Source: Diphasiastrum complanatum (Eukaryota > Streptophyta > Lycopodiopsida > Lycopodiales > Lycopodiaceae). Taken from it: DNA of 64,000 nucleotides. Shown here in pieces: positions 48,545-62,183 of this stretch (position 1 is the first letter of the stretch; every line of letters begins with the position of its first letter). The stretch spans positions 39,240,141 through 39,304,140 of the forward strand of contig CM055095.1 of the NCBI GenBank assembly GCA_029204225.1, read 5' to 3'. The position numbers were made by a program, and so were the translations under genes. A model generated the notes under the pieces. The model worked only from the letters and a program-made list of their open reading frames with translations, was not told the origin of the DNA and ran no database searches.

Positions 48545-48733
48545 TTGGGATTCAAGCTAAAAGGCCTAATAGTTGCACATGGAATGGTTACAATGTCTCC
48601 TGAAGAAGCTAGAGAAAAATTTACAGATTATATGCTCTCACCTGTTCAATATTCAAATCTGATTGTGGGCAGTATTAATATGAGACCACTTGAAATTTAT
48701 GTATACCATATCTCTGGATGGATTGCACATTAA
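48545..48733 (+). other. unrecognised open frame, possible exon
   Basis: 62 codons (GFKLKGLIVAHGMVTMSPEE, then AREKFTDYMLSPVQYSNLIV) preceded by a pyrimidine-rich stretch and TCTCAG at ~48520-48530, which looks like a splice acceptor. Amino-acid composition is gene-like, but no family was recognised and no partner exon was found. Confidence 0.25.
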
Positions 48734-49766
48734 AACTCTTTATAGAAATTTTCTGAAAATGTTTTTTCTGAGCTAAAATGAATATTCATTCCTTGTGGAA
48801 AGTAGACCAGTAACCTACTAATTGGTGATTCTGCAAGTTATAATCAGAGATTCTAGCTTACAGGTTCCTAAATTTTTTTTTGTTGCAGATCAACACTATT
48901 TGAGTGAATCAGGTGACCATAAAGCATGCCTGCACTAGAATTTTTTTTTCAGCATATCTTATAAGAGATTTGGGTAAAGTCAAAATCTCGTAGAATTTCA
49001 CCAGAAATGTATTTCTAGAGACATGATCTGATGAACTATTGCAATACTATATGTCAATGGAGACCATTCATGCACGCGTATACTCTATATACAGTGATGG
49101 CACCTGATCATGAAGGTTTGATATTTGTCAATTCTGAATGTAAGTAAATTCTTGTCAGTTGCAAGCCCCAGTAACCTCAAAAGAATTGTGCATTTGCCTA
49201 ACTTCTTCAAAGGCTGAATTTAAAGTAGCCATAAATATGAATAGCCGTACTAGATGTGCAGCTCACACACAGCAGTAGAGAATGCTTTGGACATATATTA
49301 TTTTGATCTAATCTAAAAACACAATCCAACATTCAATGATGATTATGTTCTATTCTGGTAACCTGCTGCATACAGGCTTCAAATTCTACAGAAGTAATAA
49401 TTCGGATCATTTCTGAAATGCAGATCAAAACATAAACAAAAGAGATTGCTTGTATACAATAAGCATAGAGATCGTACTGCTACTGATCATTGAGGTCAGA
49501 TTCACAGAGAAATGAATCTAGGGGTAAGCTGCCTGTGCAGTGGATCATGTTGTTGCATGAATGTAGCTGTTGAGGATCTACTGTGATAGGCCTTCGAATT
49601 CAAGTATGACTATGAATACATAAACAAAAGAGATTGCTTGTATACAATAAGCATATGTTGATACAAGGATTTAACTAGATATTCTGTAGGTTTGTACTGA
49701 ACAGACGGCCGCTGTCGCAGAATCTCACCAGATTTGAAAATTTGATATCCATGTGGATCGTCCCGA
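48734..49766. other. intergenic, nothing recognised
   Basis: AT-rich. A 25-bp stretch (ATAAACAAAAGAGATTGCTTG and following) occurs twice, at 49433 and 49620. Presumably includes the 3' UTR of the fasciclin gene at its right end. Confidence 0.4.
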
Positions 49767-50612
49767 TTATGCCAATGGATTGTGCTGATCATGAGTATTG
49801 TTGCTTTCTGATGATGGCATTCCTGAGGGAGGATCAGCAGCCAGCGGTGTGGTCATGCCCAAAGTCGGAGGTGGGCCAATTCTTCCTGCAGGTGGCGGTT
49901 GTAGCCGATCAACGGGGACAGCAAATGTATCTGAGGAAAGGGCAGCGGGTCGAAGATCCACTCCCATATGTGGGTCTTGTGGAGGTGTATTCAGCCCGAA
50001 CGTAGCAGCGCGTGGAGATTCTGGTAGTGGTAGCACAGAAGGAAGGAATTCTGGAGGCACTTGCAATTCTGGAGGCACTTGCATAAATGGAATATGAAAT
50101 CCAAGGAGGTTGGGATCTAGCACTCCATTCACTCCATGCACAGATATAAAGTCGTCGTGATAGATATCCGGGGCGATTACCTGGGCTTCGTTGATCAGCA
50201 GCATGGGGCTGTTGCCCTCAATGGTGCTTATCACCTCAAGGCTGAGGCCAGGTATAAGCGTGCCGAGCCTGGTTCCCACTGGCAATTCAACTAGATCATT
50301 AAACAGCATGTTTCTATTCACAAAATGATAGCCCAGCAGATCGATGAAGCCCTGCAGGGGGGTGACCGAGCTTAAGGCCGCATCGCTTGGAGCAAACATA
50401 GTAACATTTGAACTACTCATTCTGAGAATTTCGGGATACATCTGCAAAGCAGTCGCCATTAATTCAAAACCAGACGCTCTGAGTTCCCTGATGACATTGT
50501 TAAGTGTGTGTATATCACTTGGGGGGTTCACAGAGCAAACTACAGCTACGCTCAAGCATGCCAGCAGCAAGGAAAGAAGAAATGGAGGCGCCTTATGTGC
50601 TGGTAGCTCCAT
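49767..50612 (-). CDS. fasciclin-like arabinogalactan-type protein, single FAS1 domain
   Basis: 281 codons in one exon, start at 50612 (MELPAHKAPP), stop TAA at 49767-49769. An N-terminal hydrophobic run (FLLSLLLACLSVAVVC, ~11-26) is a likely signal peptide, so the product should enter the secretory route to the cell wall or surface. A single FAS1 domain spans ~35-165, with the H1-type VTMFAPSDAAL, the YHF motif and the H2-type SVHGVNGVLDP. The Pro-rich tail includes a short tandem duplication giving PPELQVPPEF. The C-terminus (NNTHDQHNPLA) lacks a hydrophobic GPI-anchor signal, as in the FLA19-21 group of Arabidopsis, the likely relatives. FAS1 proteins mediate adhesion and wall organisation. 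Function here is inferred from family. Confidence 0.9.
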   Translation of the reverse strand: MELPAHKAPPFLLSLLLACLSVAVVCSVNPPSDIHTLNNVIRELRASGFELMATALQMYPEILRMSSSNVTMFAPSDAALSSVTPLQGFIDLLGYHFVNRNMLFNDLVELPVGTRLGTLIPGLSLEVISTIEGNSPMLLINEAQVIAPDIYHDDFISVHGVNGVLDPNLLGFHIPFMQVPPELQVPPEFLPSVLPLPESPRAATFGLNTPPQDPHMGVDLRPAALSSDTFAVPVDRLQPPPAGRIGPPPTLGMTTPLAADPPSGMPSSESNNTHDQHNPLA

Positions 50613-51446
50613 GGGTACTTTAAGTCACAACGGTGTAAATATCTTCTGCAGTACTCAGTAGATCACAGTGTTGCGGAGAAAAAAGTAGATCACAGTGAAG
50701 CATATGCTTCCTAGCTGCACACAAAACCTTTCAGATGATCAGTAATCGCTTCAGTTCCATAGCATCAGAGCATGAGTTACAATAAACAAGCTTGATTCAC
50801 TCATGTGTTTCATGAAAATCAAAAGCAAGTCAGCACCAAACAAATCATCCAAGCTGCCTGCCCAACAACAACATCATCATTCCATACTCCTCAAATTTTA
50901 CAAAAAGTGCACGAAAGCTCATCAGAAAAACAACCACTTCCACACCTAGTGTATCGAATTAGCTCTACTAGTGTTGCATTTTCAGATCATACCCGTTTCT
51001 GATCAGATTTGGTTATCCAAAAGCATCTGATGAAGGTGGAATTAGCAGCTATAACTATCAATCAGCTCGTACTGACATACAATAATCTCAACTCGAAATC
51101 ATGCATTCAGGAAATGAATGAATCAAGTATGTCAAGATTGAGTTTGTTTGCTTCCGTTCGAATTTGAATATTAGATTTGAACTTCACAATTCCGTTGGCC
51201 AATCAATAATTCTTTATTCAAGGGTCTCTTGATTGAGAGGATACTTGGGGCCACATGTCATGAGGACAAATTCCCCAACGCCATAAACTATGAATTGATT
51301 TTGTTGCTACGTAGCATCGTTCGTGAGGAGAGATTAGCATACATGTGGCATTACGCCATTGGTTGAGAGAAGGTTTATTATGTTCCATAGTGCAGACTTG
51401 TAAACATATTTAGATCTTGATCATCTATATCTCTCATGCTATGTCT
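50613..51446. other. upstream flank of the fasciclin gene
   Basis: Presumed promoter of the minus-strand gene. No confident TATA box or motif assigned and no transposon homology recognised. Confidence 0.4.
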
Positions 51447-51548
51447 GGTATCATTAACCCGACGGTGGGCTACAGTTTGTAGCAGTATTCGTCGCTCCCG
51501 TGGCTCACCGTGCTACACGCAGTAGCCCACCTCCTGATGAATGATACC
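51447..51548. mobile_element. small foldback (MITE-like) element
   Basis: 102 bp with inverted arms 51447-51473 and 51522-51548. Both start GGTATCATT and end GGTGGGCTAC, with a few mismatches between. A further pair, TGTAGCA, continues inward. No transposase and no clear target duplication. Confidence 0.6.
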
Positions 51549-51671
51549 TAGTACATATTCAAGTTGGTCAAGGTAGTCTATGAGGCTAGTCACCAATAAA
51601 GCAAACTCCTTGAAGTTTAATTGTATATTCCATAAAGATGTCGGTTATACCAGTCATGGTCTCTTGATCCA

Positions 51672-51762
51672 ACAAGATTGGCTCATTTGGTTACCTTGAC
51701 ATCCAAAGTTTCTTTGGTTCCCATGTTCAGCCTCCCTTAGAAACCACGATGCATTCATGGTC
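51672..51762 (+). repeat. diverged SINE copy, same family as 39535-40003
   Basis: Plus strand GATTGGCTCATTTGGTTACC, ATCCAAAGTTTCTTTGGTTC, CATGTTCAGCCTCCC, TTAGAAACCACGATGCATTC match the upstream array in order, with a damaged B box. Confidence 0.65.
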
Positions 51763-51805
51763 CTTTGAGCTCACCATGAACATGCTTATACTCCCCTTTG
51801 ACATT

Positions 51806-51840
<35 letters not shown>
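51806..51840. repeat. (AT)n microsatellite
   Basis: AT tract with one G, about 35 bp. Confidence 0.9.
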
Positions 51841-52179
51841 CATAACTTTTTTGCATCCTATATGGATACTACTATTGTACTTATTTGGTATGAAAAATGG
51901 GTGAAGACATTGCTAAATAATCCAATACGAAGGACACACCCTTAAAGCTCACCTTTGTTATGTCTTTGCTTAATTAGGCTTAGATTAAATTTGAATTCAA
52001 GTTAGATTAGTCCAATAAATTTATTAGGTGCTAACTACCAAAGAACTCCAGACTCAAAACAATTTTAGGATCGTTCATAGTTGACTTGGAGTTTATTTCA
52101 AAAATGGGAGATAGTTGTCTAGCTAAAATCAAAGGTTCAACAATGAAGACCCACACATGACACATATATGTAGGTTGAT

Positions 52180-52226
<47 letters not shown>

Positions 52227-53690
52227 AGAACGGAAACTCCTCTTGACAAGTCAAGACCAAACCTTTTAAACCGTTTATTTATAAACCAACAGGGCAAAAT
52301 ATAGTTGAAATGTAATCATAGTACAAAAAAATGCACTGTACAACGAAACCTATTTCAAGACATCCAGCTGGTACCTGCCACCACACTATACCGCACAAGT
52401 TAGCACAGGAGGAAGACATGTGTCAACGCTGAATGTCAATTGTTATCCTTGTCAAAAATAAGTTCACTTAACTTGACAAGATGATTCTAGATTGCAACAA
52501 ATAGTCCAGTCTTCTCAAGCACAATATAAATTACTAGCGATAAGCCAAACCTTGTCATCATCGTATTAGGGCTTCTGCCATTTTGATCGGTATTAAGGTA
52601 TTGGTCTAAAATCTTTTTGCTGTAATCCATGTACTACGTATTTAAAGTTAACTGTGTTCATAATGCAAAATAACAAAATAGGGTAGGCCCAAACTCGGAT
52701 GACGGTATAAGGGTAAATCTATGCCATACAAATCCTTGTACCTGTTGCAAATCTTTGACAACTAGTGTACCAGAGTCACATCTCATGAGCATATCCATGC
52801 TTACCAAGAGCATACAAGCCATATCCCTACTTAAAGTTAATTACAACCTAAACGTGCGGCCAGGACGAGTCATGACATACATAGATCTGTGTTTTTACCA
52901 TAGGGTAAGCCAATAACTTCAACATGGGTTCATGGCAAATCCATGTCATAAACCTTATGAACTTAACAACTCTTGCATAAACTTATACTTTTAGTAACCG
53001 ATAACTAAAAATAAATAAACAGAAGAGCATATTAAGCCTTATGGCTTACGTTATTGGTTTTTGGCTTATTCTAGTGCACTGACGTTCAATGTCAAAAAAC
53101 CGATAGTACAAGTTAAGTAAGTAAGAATTTGCCTGGCATATACTTATACTTATGTAACCACTTTTGATGTATTGTCATTCTATGAGTATGTTAAGACTTC
53201 ATACCTGAATGGAAGTCGTAAAGGATTCTTGTGAAGTAGTCATGATTCTTCCCCAAAGCTTGTATCTACTTACAGGTCATATTCGCATAACCGTCTATGT
53301 TTGAGTTTCGAGTTTTAGAACAACTACAGCTTTTCAAGTTAAGTTAGCTATGAAATCTGCATACTATATCTTATGGGTATAGAAAAATGACTAATGATGC
53401 CTCAATTCTGGTTGCTTAAAACAAGTACATACTTGCACAAGTATTGTTTGAAGTACTTGTCTAAATCGTCGATGAATCACATATGTATTGTTTAGCAAGA
53501 AACAAGCTGAGAATAGTATATAGCAAATGATATATTACTTTTAGTTGCAAAGTAAACTCTTTCACTACTCTTTACAGGATGTGAGGAGGTAGTGCATCGC
53601 TATATTTCCTTATAAGAACAAGCCACTTATAGTGTATATTACACACTTTATATATGCAGATCATTCAAGCAAAACATGATGTCAAAAAAT
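51841..53690. other. intergenic, only a (GA)n tract recognised
   Basis: A pure (GA)n tract lies at 52182-52224. No gene or transposon domain was recognised in the rest. Confidence 0.4.
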
Positions 53691-54020
53691 AGTAGTTCAT
53701 CACTGGAAAAATCCATGCTTTCAAGCATTCTTAACTATACATGGTAAACTTTATGTATGGTTGACAACAAAGCCACATAGTAGTGCACTGAAAAACAGTA
53801 GTCCATTGCTAAAAAAAATGGGATGCTTTCATGCATACCCACAATATGCTTTATGTATTGTTGACATCAAAGCCACGAAGTAGTGCGCTGAAAAATAGTA
53901 GTCCATCGCTGAAAAATAGATGCTTTCAAGCATTCTAAAGTATACAACACATACATTACGTATGGATGTTAAACAAGCCATAAAGTAGTGCACTAAAAAA
54001 CAGCAGTTCATCGCTGCAAT
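53691..54020. repeat. ~105-bp tandem repeat, three copies and a stub
   Basis: Copies at 53691-53796, 53797-53896 and 53897-54001, with a fourth beginning at 54002. Shared order: AGTAGTYCATYRCTG, ATGCTTTCAAGCATTC, TTTATGTATGGTTGA, AAGCCACRWAGTAGTGCRCTGAAAAA. Copies are diverged, so the array is old. Confidence 0.8.
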
Positions 54021-55945
54021 CAACTGTTGAAAACTCTAACGTATTGCTTACCAAAAGCACAAATGATCATATGCTTCATTTAGAATGCAAAAAATCTATC
54101 CTTTATGCACCAAAGTAAGGCACAGATCCAGCACTAGCCTATCTCAAGCTTCTGTTGAAGCAAACAATGCTTAACATCATTATGGAAAAGTGCATTTGTT
54201 AAGAATTCTTTCAAACATGAAGTACATAGCTTTTAAAAGCAAAATCTTAAGCATAAATTGCTTACCGTAATGATGGTACACTACTATTAAAAAACATTAG
54301 AATAGGTGTTGTAATCCATAACTTTCCATTGTAAAGCATGAACCAACCAAGCAGGCAGAAAGAAAAAGAGGAGGAAGAGGAGGACGATAGGTGTCATAGT
54401 TGAGCATCAGTTGTCATCCATGTCTGAAACAAGATTCATGCAAACACAATGCTCATATAGAGATTCTACCACACTCTCAACCAACTGACTTCGTCCCCAA
54501 TCCGACTTGAACAAAAGTGGACCACATGAGCGACATGACTCAAAATTGAGGAAATCCCACTGCCACCATGAGACTTACATCCTCCATCTAGCTAGGCTGA
54601 CATCCTATCAGACACTTACAAGCACAAACGTGTAAAGTTGACAAAAACGAGCGACTAAGGCTCAACCTGAGGAAATCTTACTGCCACCATAAGATTGCAG
54701 ATAACTAGTAGACATAATGACAAGTCAATGAGCATAAAATGACTACTTTGTTTCAAACGTAGCAAATGCACAACCACATACGACTCCGACTCAGATCTAG
54801 ACTCCCGTGACAAGGTAACATGCAAGCACACATTCATGCAAACCAACACGAATATGTCAAATACAAGACCAGGCTTGCACAAACTATGGTATCATGTCGT
54901 ACCAGCACCTGTCACCTAGAGATCCACTGCTACACCACTGGTCACCAAGTCAGGTCCTCAACCATGGCCAGCACCTATCACCAAGATGCCCTCACGTCCA
55001 AGCATATCCAACTGTCCAATAAGTCCTGAAAGCTGATTCCCATCCATTTTCCATGCTCCAAGCACAAGAGTCTACCAATGACTCAATGAATGAATGTACA
55101 CAAATATTACCATAGGCTATACTTGAGTAGCTGCCCATCTCCCAGAGATACTGATGATGATCTGTCTGTCCTACATTCCCCCTACACACTTGCTGAGCAT
55201 TTTCCCTAGATGTTTGGTGCTAAAAACAACCTATTGTCCATGTTTTTGTACACTTGCAACCACCAGCGACTACTGCTAACCATTTGATCATTTCTCAAAT
55301 ACATGAGATCTACTACCATAAGTAATGAACATTTTTGCAGGTGTTCTACTATAAAAAAGACTTTTGTCTAACACTACATTGTTTTGCAGCCTACCAACGA
55401 CCTGTTGTCCCAAAAAAGTGCACCCAATCTAGTAGCATATTGAGATTTGAAGCTCTGCCATAAGTTTTCTCAATTTCATAACAATTAATAGCCGCATTGA
55501 TAATTGACTTGCAATACTTTTTGAATGGCATTAAATGTTATGCTTTGCTTGCCTTCAAGCTTCTATACATTGTGAAACAAGGCTAGTTGCTTAGCAATTA
55601 ACTGAATGCTTAATATTGTTATGACATTGAATGCATTCTACTCCAATCTAGTACTATAGAGCTTGTTCACGGGGGAGCTTCGCATTGCATTTTCTAGCCA
55701 ATATTGAATCACAACACTACCTACTACTACTTATTGTATCCACGTTTAGGGCATCCACATCATCCACACACTAACTATCACACAATTGGACTAACAATAT
55801 GCTTTTTAAAAATGCATTGTTTTAGGGTTTTATGCTAACTATCACCCTCTCTTCGCCCGTTTGTTATGATGCAGCGAGTCGTGAGTCAACACTCGAAGTT
55901 ACACATTCTATATTCTATTGTGTAGTTGGGTCTGATATATATACC
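54021..55945. other. intergenic, no gene recognised
   Basis: Contains two loosely similar segments (about 54527-54580 and 54645-54700) sharing GAGGAAATCYYACTGCCACCAT. No coding homology recognised. Confidence 0.4.
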
Positions 55946-56006
55946 GTAAGAAACAATTGTTTTCATGATACAAAGTGTGTGCATCGTGAAAACAATTGTT
56001 TCTTAC
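55946..56006. repeat. strong hairpin, 24-bp arms with one mismatch
   Basis: Left arm 55946-55969 (starts GTAAGAAACAATTG), right arm 55983-56006 (ends CAATTGTTTCTTAC), loop 13 nt. Each arm contains the 12-bp palindrome AAACAATTGTTT. No coding context. Confidence 0.85.
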
Positions 56007-59000
56007 CCAAAAAGGTGGTGTAGAGATTAAATACTCTTGCATCCTACATTACTCCTCTCCATGGGCTACAAACTAGGGTTGTGGGAATAGTGACCTTTAA
56101 TATTCACCCTAGACTCATAGGGAATATTACATAAAATGGATGTGTAGCTATTTGTTGTGGCCTACCTAGGTTTATCGCTTCTCTGTGCAACATAACGTTC
56201 ACAAAACAGTGGCACTGGAAAGCATGGATATGCTCAGTATTTACCACACTCGTAAAAGACTAATAGAGTAGTCTTAGGGGTCAGAATGGTACAGAGGTAT
56301 CCTGATACCTATGAGAAATAACACACCTTACTTGTTGCACTAAAACAAAATACCGGACTATGGTAATGTAATAAGTTGCAGTTTTGTGCATCCATTCCGT
56401 TTGAATCGGTTTAGGGTCTAGTAGGCTTGAATGGCATGGATTTGCCCAGGTTAGCTTGAACGACATGGATTTTCCCAAGCAATTTTACATAGAGTTCATC
56501 AAGTGCCAAATGATTCATTGGTACTTATGGGTACAAGATGGTGGGTACAAAATGGCATGGATATGCCCTATCACCGACTCCTATGGCCAAACCATACCTT
56601 TTCCACTTGTAGTGATTGATTATGGCTTCATCGTATTATGTTGTAAAATTGTTGTATAGTAATAGGTATACTTGTCTTATATTGATCACTATGGTAGATG
56701 TGTTAGAAATCAGTTTTGATCTTATTCATTTTATGTAAGCTCTAAATGTGATATTGTTAGTGTGCAGTTAATTAGATTTACTATAGCCAGAGAAAATGCC
56801 GGTTCAATTCTTTGGTGGTAGCCCTTCTCCATAGCTATGGAGGAGAAGAAGCAAATGGTGAAGAGAGAGAGGAAGGAGAACGTGGAGAGAGGGCTCGTGG
56901 ATGAGCCTGCGTGGCCAACTGAGATGAATCTACGATGGAGATTGAGAGCAAGAAGGACCGTGGATTTGTAATGGACCATTGGATAGGGGTTGAAAGAAAC
57001 CCTTGAAGAATTGAAGGCCATTATTGAAAATTCTTCATTAATTTTTTTTAATAGAAATGGGCTGAAGGGACCCGACATTCAAGTTGGATGATTCTTCATT
57101 AAGAAACTTTGAAATGAAGTTCTAGTTCATTTTGTAGGGCAAAAATGGTTTTAGGGCTAACTACAGCTAGAAGGCACCTTTTTCGGCCATCCTTGGGCCA
57201 AAATGACCCTTGAAACTGGACACTCAGAGCTAGTGGACAAACCGACGTCACCAAGCAAAGAGAAAGGCGTTTTGGGGGGTTTTTGTCACCATTCCATCGA
57301 GCGGAGTACGGGTGACCTAGTGATGGGCTACATTCACCATTTGGGTACCGTAGGGCCAAATTTGGGGCAATATTTGGCTAGTGAAACCTGCTACAGGGCG
57401 ATACAATGAGACATAATCACTTCCAAATCAGTATTGCTTACTTTTGACAGGGTAACAGGGTGTTCAAAAGCGGTAAATGCAGTATGGGAGAGAATGATAG
57501 TGGAATTGTTTGGAGAAAGCTAGTTTTGACGACAGAAGTGCAGTTTGGCGGCATGACTACTCATCATTGGCGACAATTTTGAGAGGGCAAGCAATCATAG
57601 GTGAGAGGTAGGCATGGTATGCCGGTTATGGGTGAAAAATTCTTGTGATCAAGTTCAGCTTTTGGAGTTAGAACCAACCAACATCAACTGGCGTTTTGGA
57701 GGAACATGCTCTCACAGGCATGATTGGCAGTGGCAATGTCGAGTCAGGTGATAGATGCATTGACACACATATTTGTAGCTTGAAAATTTCTTGTTTGGAG
57801 GGAAATATATGGCTAGCTTGGAGGTACACACATTTTGACGGTCACGGGTCATGGAAGTGTGAGGTGGTGCCAGTTGGAAGCCATTGGGCAAGATAGCGAA
57901 CATGCATTGGACAAACTATGTGTGGGACACATGGGAGATGAAGAACGGGTCAATAAGCACACTTTGGAGACTCTTGGAGAGTGGTAAGTGTGATGTTTTG
58001 CAGATTTTGCAGTTGGAAAGTCAGTTTTGATCAAGTCAAATTAGCTATGGAACAATGTATCAGGTTTGTCATCAAGGTGATACATTTTAACTACCAGTTT
58101 GGATAAGTCAAGTCAATTTGCCATATCAGTATTGCATCAGGATGCAAATTCCAGTGATAGTAGGGTGCAGATCGTTTGGTTTGGGCCATGGAAGATCTCA
58201 CAAGTTCACTTGGAGGGTATTGGCATGCACAATTATGTGAGGGACTTAATGGTGGCTTTGGAGTTCACATCTCAGTGTATTCTTAGGAGTGGTATGCTCA
58301 AATCTTCGAGATTGAGGATGACATGGGATACTTGATAGGGATGGACTACAGGATGACATGGGATGATAATTAGGGGGCAGCTATTACATATAGGACTTGA
58401 GTCATTGGACAAGACTTACAAGGGCAATTCATGATGGAATCAGGCCACTGCAAACGCAAATGGGCAAAGTGAGAAGCTTTGAGAGCCAGCGCTAGGATGG
58501 AGAACTGATGGAGATCGCATGGTTGGGTGTGATTGAAAGGCAAACACTATGATGGGTGTTTTGTTAGTGATCTACTAGAGGGGACACTGATGACGAGGAC
58601 TTCATGGTGTGCTCATTTGGGAGTACATGTTGGCATTACAGTAGGGGGCCAGTCATTGGCGACATCGATGGGGAGACATCTACCATCACGGGCGTGGATA
58701 AGCTACCTATAGCTTTCATGCAATTGGCTGTATTTGCAGGAGTCTAGGCTTGGTACAGGTGTTGGAACCTGTATGGTTCAGATCCACATGAGGTGAGATC
58801 ATGAAGCCTAGAAGAAGTCACTCAGATCCATATACCCTAGTACGATCAGGGAGACAGTGGTCTCGGGATCCTGTGAACGGTGACTCATGGATGAGCTTGT
58901 GTTGACATGGCGTCGAGTGGCACATAGCCAGGGAGAGTGACACTGCTAGGAGCCCTGGAGAGGCAGGTGATGCTTCGACAATCGGCTTGGATAGCAGGAT

Positions 59001-59970
59001 GGTGACCTAGGAACGGGGGTCAAGCCTACATGGAGGTAGGTGACATTGAGTCTACCTGAGGTGGTACATATCTTGAGGGCATGGAGTGCAATACGGGGTG
59101 ATGTGGATCCAGCATGCCCATGGTTGTGAGCCGACAGGGATGGAGATGGTTGCTCAGGGAGTGACAGTTGATAGTTTGGCAAGTGATCATGCTGTTTATA
59201 TGCATAGTTGTCTCCAAGTTGGTGTCACATGTTGTGGGATGGCTTTGATATTTGATGATTGTAGATATGAGACGATACCACTTGTGAGATTAGTTCAGTG
59301 ATAGACAAAGAATTCACACCTAAATGTATTTGATAATGACATATCTCGAGGACCTCTCAAAATTGTGATCTCGCTTTTATGCTTATGAATCTAAGATGGA
59401 AACCTAGACCATCTTCATGGACATACCCTATACATGCAAGGATGGAGATATCATAGTAATTGTACCCCCTTGACATAATGAAGTACAAGTTATGACCCAA
59501 CTTTCAATATGAATGTACCTTTGATGAGACTAGGACCATGCTGAAACACTCTCTAAGAAAGCCTAAGTGACAATATGATTATGAATCTAAGCAACACCCT
59601 TTGATACAAACCAAATGTCTTACTCGAAAACCATAATAGGAAGCTAAGGATATCATAAGAAAAAAGAGCAATCGACCGATATCAAAGTAACTATGCAAAT
59701 GAAATCAAACTTCTTAGATGCAATTATGAACAAGACCAAAAGATGAAGTGAACCCATGAAGAATGGAAGAAAGCTTTTCAAGTGAATGAATTGAATTTGT
59801 TATCAATCTTGCAACCGAGTCATAGAAAGGATTGTTGGGCATTACAAAGAAGATACATCATGTACAATGAACTTGCCAATATCCCTTTAGAGAGTGCAAA
59901 CTAGATTCAAACCCTCCGAGTTGAACAAATGGAATAGAATTCCCTTCTGATTGCCTTTGGTAGTGAGAAT
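56007..59970. other. intergenic, no gene recognised
   Basis: Open frames up to 115 codons (minus 57078-56731) occur but show no motif or conserved domain. 57100-59300 is unusually G-rich on the plus strand with many GGTGA/GATGG words, perhaps an old LTR-element interior, but no gag or pol block could be supported. Confidence 0.35.
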
Positions 59971-60033
59971 ATTCTTAAAAATTCCTTTGAAAATGTCAAC
60001 AATGACTTTAATGCAGAAGGAATTTTTAAGAAT
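59971..60033. repeat. hairpin with perfect 17-bp arms
   Basis: ATTCTTAAAAATTCCTT at 59971-59987 and its exact complement at 60017-60033, loop 29 nt. Confidence 0.85.
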
Positions 60034-60313
60034 TTTGGACGTAAGAATACTGTGGCAACATTTTGGTCCACATAGATCACTGTGGACAAGATCTAGGATG
60101 CCATTGGCTCTCCTTGCTCCACTTTTGGGAAATCTCTCTCTGTATTGATCAAGTATATAAACCTATGTTGAGTTTTGACCTATAAAAGATCAATTCTACA
60201 CATGCAAAAATGCTGATTTTTGAGTAGAAATTAATCTAGCATGCTCTAGCATTGGTAACTCCTCCAAATCCTTGCTAAAGATGGCTGATCCTTTCATAAC
60301 CTGAATCACAATA

Positions 60314-60325
60314 GCTCTGATACCA
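60314..60325 (-). promoter_or_regulatory. primer-binding site of a minus-strand LTR element
   Basis: Minus strand TGGTATCAGAGC abutting an LTR-like segment at 60326. The downstream sequence (60313 leftward) has a short open frame, MKGSAIFSKDLEELPMLEHA, but no clear gag. Confidence 0.75.
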
Positions 60326-60968
60326 TGTGAAGTATTTCAGATCATTCAAGATCCAATCCATGTCCCTGATCTTTGGTTACAAAAAGGAGCAAACCAACAA
60401 TCCTGCCAATGTAGAAAAATCAGCATCTACATACAAAATGAGATGCAAACTCTAAGAGATACTGATCAAACATGAACCAAAACATAAAATATGGTTGTTT
60501 TCTGTACAATTACAGTACCCTACTGTATTTCACACATGTGAAACCAAAAATAACAAAATATGGGCATTCTACACACAAGATTGCAAGATAAGATCATGAG
60601 AGTGCACCAATGAGCAATAGAAACCAAAGAGAACCATGTATAATGATGAAATGAGAGAGAGAGAAGAGAAAAGATGTGTCTTTCCATGAGTTACATCCTT
60701 TTATAACAGGTCCAAACCCTATTTGGCCACTAGGCTTTCCCTCCAGAATGTAAACCCTACTATTTTTGGGTCTAGATTCAATACCCAAAGTTCAAATTTG
60801 AATCTCTCTCAAACTCGACCACCAACTTTCCCACACTTTCAGAAAGTGTTTATTGAATGTATTTTAAACCAATATAGCTTCAAAAAGTTTATCTCTAAGT
60901 CTAAAATGACTTTTGGCCTCAGTTGACAATTTACCAAAATATGACTAAACTTGTTGAAAGCTCTCACA
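60326..60968 (-). repeat. LTR of a minus-strand Ty1/copia-type element
   Basis: Minus strand TGTGAGAGC...TACTTCACA, 643 bp with TG/CA ends and a primer-binding site on the correct side. The outer end is preceded by GAAGAAAA, which could be flank or a polypurine tract. Element class is inferred from the primer site; the interior to the left is decayed. Confidence 0.65.
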
Positions 60969-61047
60969 TTTTCTTCGTCTGGTTGCAGCAACGTCAACAA
61001 TAATTGAAATTAGATTCTTAGCTGATGAAGCGAAGATGGATTGAAAT

Positions 61048-62183
<1,136 letters not shown>

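Noticed and set aside
57099-57359. 86-codon minus-strand open frame with gene-like composition
   Set aside because: No recognised domain, no splice or promoter support, and opposite-strand frame overlaps.
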